From contig NC_134167.1 of assembly GCF_033958435.1 (NCBI RefSeq), forward strand, positions 4,236,001 through 4,300,000: a stretch of DNA of 64,000 nt, read 5' to 3'. The translations under genes were made by a program, and so were the position numbers. This DNA is from Carettochelys insculpta (lineage: Eukaryota > Chordata > Testudines > Carettochelyidae). Within the stretch, counting starts at the first letter, position 1; each line of letters begins with the position of its first letter. Shown piece by piece: positions 58,136 to 64,000 of the stretch. The notes under the pieces were generated by a model. The model had not been told where the DNA came from. It saw only the letters and a program-made list of their open reading frames with translations, and ran no database searches.

Positions 58136-58920
58136 TTAGGGCTGTCAAACTATTTAAAAATTAATCACCATTAGTTGCAGTTTTAATAGCATGGTTAAAC
58201 AATAATAGAATAACAATTTAAAGTTGTTATAAATATTTTGGATGCTTTTCAACATTTTCAGATATATTGATTTCCATCATAGCACAGAACACAAAGTGTG
58301 GAGTGCTCGCTTTTCATTTGAGTTGGACCATAAAAAGATCTACGTGCTGAAGTGTGAAGGGGCATACGGTGTTCAGCCTGTCGGGCACACAAGTACTTTG
58401 CAATGCCAAATATGAAAGTGCAATGCAAATATTTGTTCTCACTTTCAGGTGACATTGTACATAAGTAGTGGGCAGCATTATCTCCTGTATATGTACTTGT
58501 CTTAGCCATTGGCTGAGTAAGACATAGGACAAAGTGGACTTGTAAGCGGTAAAGTTCCACATTGTTCTGAATGTAAGTAAAATTAAAAATTCTCCACTTG
58601 TAAGTTGCACTCTTCTATGATAAAGAGATTGCACTACAGTACTTGCATGACATGAATTGAAAAGTACTATTCCTTTTGTTTTTCTTTTTATAGTGCAAAT
58701 ATTTGCAATCAAAATAATAGAAAGTGAGCAGCATACACTTCGTTTTGTGTTGTAACTGGAGTAAATCTATTTTAAAATACAGAAACATCAAAATACTTGT
58801 AATAAATTCAAATGGTTATTCTATTATTGTTTAGTGGCATGATTAAAACTGATTGATAGTGATTCATTTTTAATTGAGTTAATTTGTTTTGCATTAATCG
58901 CTTCAGCTAACTGTGATTTG
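58136..58920 (+). mobile_element. Non-autonomous hAT relic
   Basis: Starts 'tagggctgtcaaactattta' and ends near 'gcattaatcgcttcag', with 'attaatca'-type motifs at both ends. Internal segments ('gaaggggcatacggtgttca', 'cagcacagaacacaaagtgt'-like) match the 39-40 kb relic in the opposite orientation. The interior is deleted, leaving no transposase domain. Confidence 0.65.
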
Positions 58921-59654
58921 CTGCCAGCTGTCTTCCAAACGCATTTTCAATTCCCGTGAATTGCAATGGAAGAACGAAAAGGAGGAGACAGCTGAAAACA
59001 GGCTCTGGAGATGTGAGCACGACTGGGGGCCACTCTCTTGCTCATGTTGCACAGGGGCCAGAGTAGATATCGCAGTGGTCCCTTCTGGCCTCGAGCACGC
59101 CAGAGGAGGATGAAAGGGAAGAAGAACAAAGAAGAAACCGCAGTGGCCTTTTTCTACAGCTGGGCGAGTGGAAGAGCAAATGGAAGAGCCAGGCCAGCTC
59201 TCCAGATATTTAAACAGCAGGGCACCACACAGGAGAGCCTTTAACTACCCAGACGTCTGTGGGATAATAAACACAGCTGGGCACATGGGACCAAAGAGAC
59301 ACCTCTGGGGTCCAGAGGTGACAGCTCTATGCTCTAAAAAGTCTCACCCAGAGGAAAAGCTCTCTCTGATCTCCTGCCAGCGTGACACCAAGCTGCTGGT
59401 ATCCAGGACTGAACTTGGCCCCTCTGGTTTTAAAAGCTGCTCCGACAGGGCTGGTATAGGTTAGCACTTAAGTTAACTGACACCCATCGAGAGAGCGACA
59501 ACCCCCACCCGAACAACGCAACTTACATGGACTTACAGTGTTGTCCTCGCCCCACTAGGTAGGTGGAGACACTCTCCGACCAACGCAGCTACGTGGGATG
59601 GTTTCAGACCCAACCCAAAACAATTCTAGAGAACAAAGAGCACGGCAACCCCCT

Positions 59655-59870
59655 GCGAAAAGGTCAGGTCGACACTAGGGGACAAAATCGATGCAAGAGC
59701 CACAACGCCAGCTCTGTGAACCGCGCAGCTGGAGCTGACCTGCCTTGCATCCTTTTCCTGCATGCCCGCACAGCAGGAGGTCGACAGGAGAAACTCTCCC
59801 GTTGGCTTCCCTGACTCCTCACGGGGGCCAAAGGGGGCACTCTCAGCGTTCAGTTTATCTCAGCCCTATG
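59655..59870. repeat. Probable DNA-transposon-derived repeat
   Basis: 'aggtcgacactaggggacaa', 'agctggagctgacctgcctt' and 'ggtcgacaggagaaactctc' resemble a turtle MITE-like repeat with ggtcgac motifs. Boundaries are uncertain. Confidence 0.4.
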
Positions 59871-59944
59871 AGGTGCGCTAAATCGGACCTCGGAAGACAG
59901 ACCATCAGCATGTGCACCCAGCGGAAAGCAGAGACAAGCCCCAA

Positions 59945-60085
59945 CGCTTTGGCTGATGTGGGGCATAGGGCAGGCTGTCGGACCCCTGATAACTATGGGG
60001 CTTCTTACACTTTTCTCTGGAGCTGGCCACTGTTGGAGACAGGACTAGCTGGGCTGTGGGTCTGAGCCAGTATGAAAAGCCTCCT
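59945..60085 (+). mobile_element. LINE 3' end fragment (CR1-like)
   Basis: 'gctggccactgttggagaca' followed by 'gggtctgagccagtatg' resembles the '...gcccagtatggc' 3' end of sauropsid CR1-like LINEs. Confidence 0.5.
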
Positions 60086-60892
60086 GGCTGGGATCTAAAA
60101 GATCCCTCCCCAATCTCAAACTGGATTCCTGTCCTGTCCCCACCCCTGCCCCGCCGCCTCACTGGCCTGGGATGTGTTATGCCTGATTAAAATCCACTGG
60201 AAGAGATTTACCCAGCCCAGGGAAGGCAGCTGAGGGGAAGGAGGCCTATTGCAAATGTAGATCCTGGAGAGCTGCTGATCTGGCAAATACTAGAGCCTTG
60301 GCTCCAATAACTCTGCATCCTACTTCCATCCTAAAGTTGTGAAGTATGCCAGGAATGTTCCCCTTCCCCCTCACGAGCTCACGCCAGCCTGGCTGCTGCA
60401 CAGAGCACACTACGCACCCAGCAGAACAGAGACACCAAGCTGCAAAGAGCAGAACTCAGCCGGTTCCAGGCTCTCCCTGTGAAACACTGGAGCCCGGGGG
60501 CGCACACGCAGAGAAGGCTGGCAGGGCTCAGTCCTGCACAGCTACCACGGGCCAAGGAAAAACAATGAAACAAAAGACAAACCCCCAAACTTGATCATTC
60601 TCCAATCTGGCCAATGAATGCGCGGGCGAACCTCTCATGGAGTGAATTTAGCTCTGCTGAAAGCCATGGGTGTCAGTGGCTCTGCCTGTACACAGAAGGC
60701 CCCAGAACCCAAAGTGATTGGAAACCAAGGCACTTTTTACACCAGTGCAGCACATGGAGGGGTTTTGCATGAGTGTAAAACAGCAACTGGGTATGGACCG
60801 AGAGCTTCTTCCGAGAGCTACTCTATTGGCTTTACCTTGTGGGTACTGGAATATCACCCAGGGGGTCAGGCGATGGTCCCTCCGAGCTCTTC

Positions 60893-61068
60893 TGTCCACG
60901 TGCAGAGTTTTTCATCCATGTGCAGAATAATTTTACATGCACAGAGGCCCGTGCAAATGTGCACCACCAGCAAAACCAAAAACCTAACTGTGTGCTCGGC
61001 CTGGCAGCTGGGCTCCGTGTGAATCTCTCTGGGATGGCTACACAAGCTCTCAGTTTACAGAGAACATG
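60893..61068 (+). mobile_element. Palindromic 'gttccct' MITE, diverged copy
   Basis: 'ttttcatccatgtgcagaat', 'aatgtgcaccaccagcaaaa' and 'cagtttacagagaacatgg'. Confidence 0.5.
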
Positions 61069-62002
61069 GAGGTAGGAGGAAAGGGGCAGGTTCCATGCTC
61101 CATTCAATCCTTACTTTTGCACTTTATCTTAGGTACTTGTATGGCCCCCATCATCCTAGTGGTAGTGAGGTATGGCAGTGCTGATACCACCACGTCACAG
61201 AGAGAAAACTAAGGCCCCTACCCAAAAGTCTGGGGTATGGCAGAGAACTCCACCTAGGACCCCAGAGTCCCAGGATAGCACCTTTCTCAGGGTTCCCTCT
61301 AATTTTTTCCATCCATCTCTCCCCCATCGCCTTCCCATCATTCCCGAGCTAGGCAGCCTACAGGTTCCGCTTCTCCTTTTCAAAACTCCGGAGCCCCACC
61401 CTCCCCGGACTGACTCTTCCCGGGCAGACCAGGGTGGGTGGGGGAACACCGGTACTGATGGACAGCACTCCGGCAGCACAACCGAGGAAATGCACCCGGC
61501 TTGCGTCAACATGGATGGAGCTGTCATGGAACTGCAACCCCGCTCTGGTGCCTCGCAACCACACCGGAGGGCAAGGCTCTGCCCCACAGAGTGCCGTGGA
61601 GCCCTGCCGTGGGCCCTGGCAGCTGAGAGGAACGTGCAGCGCACACACGCTGGCGGGAACGGTCACAGCGTCTCTCCCTGGCATCTGGGCAGGGCCGAAA
61701 GGCCCCCCCGTCCTGGAACCCTCCCTTGTGTTTAACCGCACAGGGTGGGAGAGTTCAACACAGGCCTTGGGCCACCCCTCAGCTCAGAGCCAGGCAGGGT
61801 GTACGCGTGAGCCCTGCCACAAGCCCAGAGCAGCAAATGAGTGCACATGGGCGTGGGGAGAGAGCCCAGGGAATGTGCCGCAGCCAGAGCAGCCTCCTTC
61901 ACCAATCCCACACATCCACAGCCCTAACTGGAGTCCTGGCACATGGGGTCCCTTCCTAGATCATAGCAAGGCCCATTTGCAGGGCTCTTGCTCAGTTTCT
62001 CT

Positions 62003-62172
62003 ATCTGGGCACAATATATTTTGTTCTGGGAACGGAGGCATGTGCAGATGTGTACCACCAGTAGAAACACGCTGCCAGCTGTGGGGGGCTGTAGACACTT
62101 TGCTCATCCACTGGGCAGCACTTCAACCTCTCCTGGGAGAGCGCCCAAGCTCCCAGCTGACAGAAAATGCTG
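62003..62172 (+). mobile_element. Palindromic 'gttccct' MITE, 3' part
   Basis: 'acaatatattttgttctggg', 'gatgtgtaccaccagtagaa', 'ccactgggcagcacttcaac' and 'cagctgacagaaaatgctgc'. A matching 5' scrap ('gggttccctctaattttttc') lies at 61288, about 700 bp upstream, suggesting a copy split by intervening DNA. Confidence 0.55.
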
Positions 62173-62430
62173 CCTATTTGCTGGGGGAGGCGAAGAACAA
62201 ACCTCCTCTCAAAAGTCTCCAGCCTAGCAGCAGAATCAGAGATTCCTTGGGGGCAGTGACCGGTTACCTGGCACCAGCCTCGCTCACTGCTGAAGCGTCT
62301 GCTCCTCGGCCAATCAAGCAGGCTCAGCTGTCAGTATGTTTGCCAGGCAGCTGCCTCGGCTGTGTTCAGGAGGGATGGAGACTACACACCAGGAGAGCAA
62401 GGGAGGCCCTCTGCAAGATCCTGCCCCGAT

Positions 62431-63251
62431 CACAGAATCAAACAACAGAACCGGAAGGGACCTTGAGAGTTCACCAAGTCAAGTTCCCTGCTCTCATGGC
62501 AGAGCCAAGCATCATCCAGATAATCTCTGACAAGTGTCTGTCCAACCTGCTCTTAAAGATCTCCAGTGATGGAGATTCCACAGCCTCCCTAGGCAATTTA
62601 TTCCAGTGCTTCACCACCTGACAGCTAGGAAATTTTCCTAACAGCCACCCTAACTTCCCCTGCCACAATTTAAGCCCATTGCTTCCTGTCCTGTTATCAG
62701 AGGTTACAGAGAATAGTTTTTCCTCTTTCTTTCCTTTTACTGGAAAGCTGTTATCATGTCCCCTTTCAGTCTTCTCCTTTCCAGACTCAGCAACCCCACC
62801 TATTTCCAGCCTTGCCTCATAAATCTCGTTTTCTCAACCCCTCATCATTTTTGTTGCTCTTCTTTCAACTGTCTCCAGTTTTTCCACTTGTTTCATGCAG
62901 TGTGGTTCCCAGAGACAGACAATACTCCAGCTGAGGCCTAATTAGCACAGAGTAAAGTGGAAGAATGACCTCTTGTGTCTTGCCCACCGCTCTCTTGTTA
63001 ATGAATCCCAGAATGAAGTTTGCTTTTTTTGCAACTGTGTCACACTGTTGATTTATAATTAGCTTGTGGTCCACTCTGACCCCTAGATCCCTTCCTGCAG
63101 GACTCCTTCCTCGACTTACACTTCCCATTTCATAGATGTGAAACTGATCGTTCCTTCCTAAGTGGAGTACTTTGCATTTGCCCTTATTGAATGTTGTCCT
63201 ATTTACCTCCAACCATTTCTCCAGTTTGTCCAGATCATTTTGCATTCTGAG
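62431..63251 (-). mobile_element. CR1 LINE, 3' end with ORF2 C-terminus
   Basis: The 3' tip is at 62431 ('cacagaatcaaacaacagaa'). The coding end on the minus strand reads QNDLDKLEKWLEVNRTTFNK, GKCKVLHLGRNDQFHIYEMG, then 'DLGVRVDHKLIINQQCDTVA' and 'QEVILPLYSVLIRPQLEYC', the C-terminal part of CR1 ORF2. The frame is fairly well kept, so this copy looks younger than the one in intron 3, but it is 5'-truncated. Confidence 0.9.
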
Positions 63252-63494
63252 GCACAGGGAAGGCGGGAAGGGCAGAAGGCGCAGGGACAGGAGAGAGGAA
63301 GACACAGAACTGTGGCTTAGAAAAAGAATTAGGTAAGCTCGTGGAGGAGAGATCACTCAGTGGTTGTTAGCCAAGATGGTCAGGGATGCAGCCCCACACT
63401 CTTGGTGTCCCAAACCCTCTGACTGGGACCAAACAAAAGGAGATGGACCACTTGGTAATTGCCTTGTTCTTTTAATTCACTCTGAACTAGCATG

Positions 63495-63570
63495 GCCACT
63501 GTGGGAAGACAGCATCCTAGGCTAGACAGACGATTGGACTGACCCCAGCTGGCCGTTCTTACATTCCTTA
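63495..63570 (+). mobile_element. LINE 3' end fragment (CR1-like)
   Basis: 'gggaagacagcatcctaggc', 'tagacagacgattggactga' and 'ctggccgttcttacattcc' resemble a sauropsid CR1-like LINE 3' terminus. Confidence 0.5.
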
Positions 63571-63889
63571 ACTGCTGGTGGAGAGAATCAGAAAAGAGAC
63601 GGAGCCGGTATCCTTGGAAAAGGAGACTGAGGTGCTGGTGGTTTCAGTGCAGGGACCCGAGGACTCCAGAAGGCGCTTAGGAAGAAATGGCCTGTTCATA
63701 TCCAAGCATTGGGCAAGAGGGACGGATTGATGCGAAAGGAGATGGGGAATGAGGAGCTTCTCGTATGACCTTGAGAAAGTCTCCTTCTCTCTGGAGACCT
63801 CAGTGCCCCCTCCTACTCATAGTGCTGAGGAGCTGAGAGGCTAAATAGACATGACAGAAAAAAGGAACAGGGCAGGTATTACTCCCCCC

Positions 63890-63975
63890 TTTGTACTGAT
63901 GGGGAAACCAAGGCAGGGCAGGGCAGTGACTTGCCGAGGTCACGCAGTACACTGGAGCTGGGAACAGGACCCAGT
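63890..63975 (-). repeat. MIR-type SINE fragment
   Basis: 'ctgatggggaaaccaaggca' and 'gtgacttgccgaggtcacgc' form a reversed MIR core. Confidence 0.6.
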
Positions 63976-64000
63976 TTGAATGGAGCTCAGTTCAGCACAC

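Larger units (their letters stand above)
37672..64000 (-). other. BMP1: Probable BMP1 intron 1, repeat-rich
   Basis: 26 kb to the right of exon 2. No signal-peptide exon, CpG island or other host coding exon could be recognised. I infer that this is intron 1 and that exon 1 lies beyond 64000. Recognisable content is listed separately: MITEs, hAT relics, the Penelope-like relic, LINE and CR1 copies and simple repeats. Stretches 40.9-42.3, 42.6-44.1, 44.8-47.2, 49.8-51.5, 52.9-55.6 and 55.9-58.1 kb show only short chance frames and no feature I can support. Confidence 0.6.

Noticed and set aside
61434..62621. 395-codon open frame on the plus strand
   Set aside because: It runs through a MITE and the start of a CR1 copy with no family resemblance. 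The length is explained by GC-rich composition and chance.

Overview
The window looks like turtle nuclear DNA. Fourteen short coding blocks on the minus strand, with vertebrate splice sites and consistent phases, are embedded in long introns and ancient repeats. The repeats are CR1 LINEs, MIR-type SINEs, several hAT-like and palindromic MITE families, a Penelope-like relic, and a 'gtcctgtggcacc..tagactaac' repeat that I know as very common in turtle genomes. The turtle call comes from repeat recognition and was not tested by search.

The only host gene I can support is BMP1 (bone morphogenetic protein 1 / mammalian tolloid, procollagen C-proteinase). It is transcribed right to left. Exons 2-15 lie between 37671 and 4965. 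In transcript order they encode the end of the prodomain with a furin site, the whole astacin zinc protease, CUB1, CUB2, EGF1 and CUB3. Spliced, they give 1,950 nt in one open frame with no frameshift or stop. Exon 1 (signal peptide) was not found and should lie right of position 64000. The exons for EGF2, CUB4 and CUB5 should lie left of position 1.

Layout from left to right: 1-4964 is intron 15, with three splice-site-bracketed candidate exons. 4965-9810 holds the CUB3, EGF1 and CUB2 exons plus the second CUB1 exon. 9811-20138 holds the rest of CUB1, with a 1-kb hAT-like insertion 29 bp upstream of the exon 9 acceptor. 20139-30767 holds the catalytic-domain exons. 30768-34769 is intron 3, with a long CR1 split by a 711-bp MITE. 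34770-37671 holds the propeptide and furin-site exons. 37672-64000 is probably intron 1, made of repeats and unassigned DNA: a hAT transposase relic near 40 kb, a Penelope-like relic near 49 kb, a LINE reverse-transcriptase relic near 52 kb and a CR1 near 63 kb.

I found no rRNA, tRNA, CRISPR array or bacterial-type element. The most interesting non-coding signals are the transposon beside the exon 9 splice acceptor, the colinearity of the common turtle repeat with a Penelope-like GIY-YIG coding relic, and the candidate alternative exons in intron 15.
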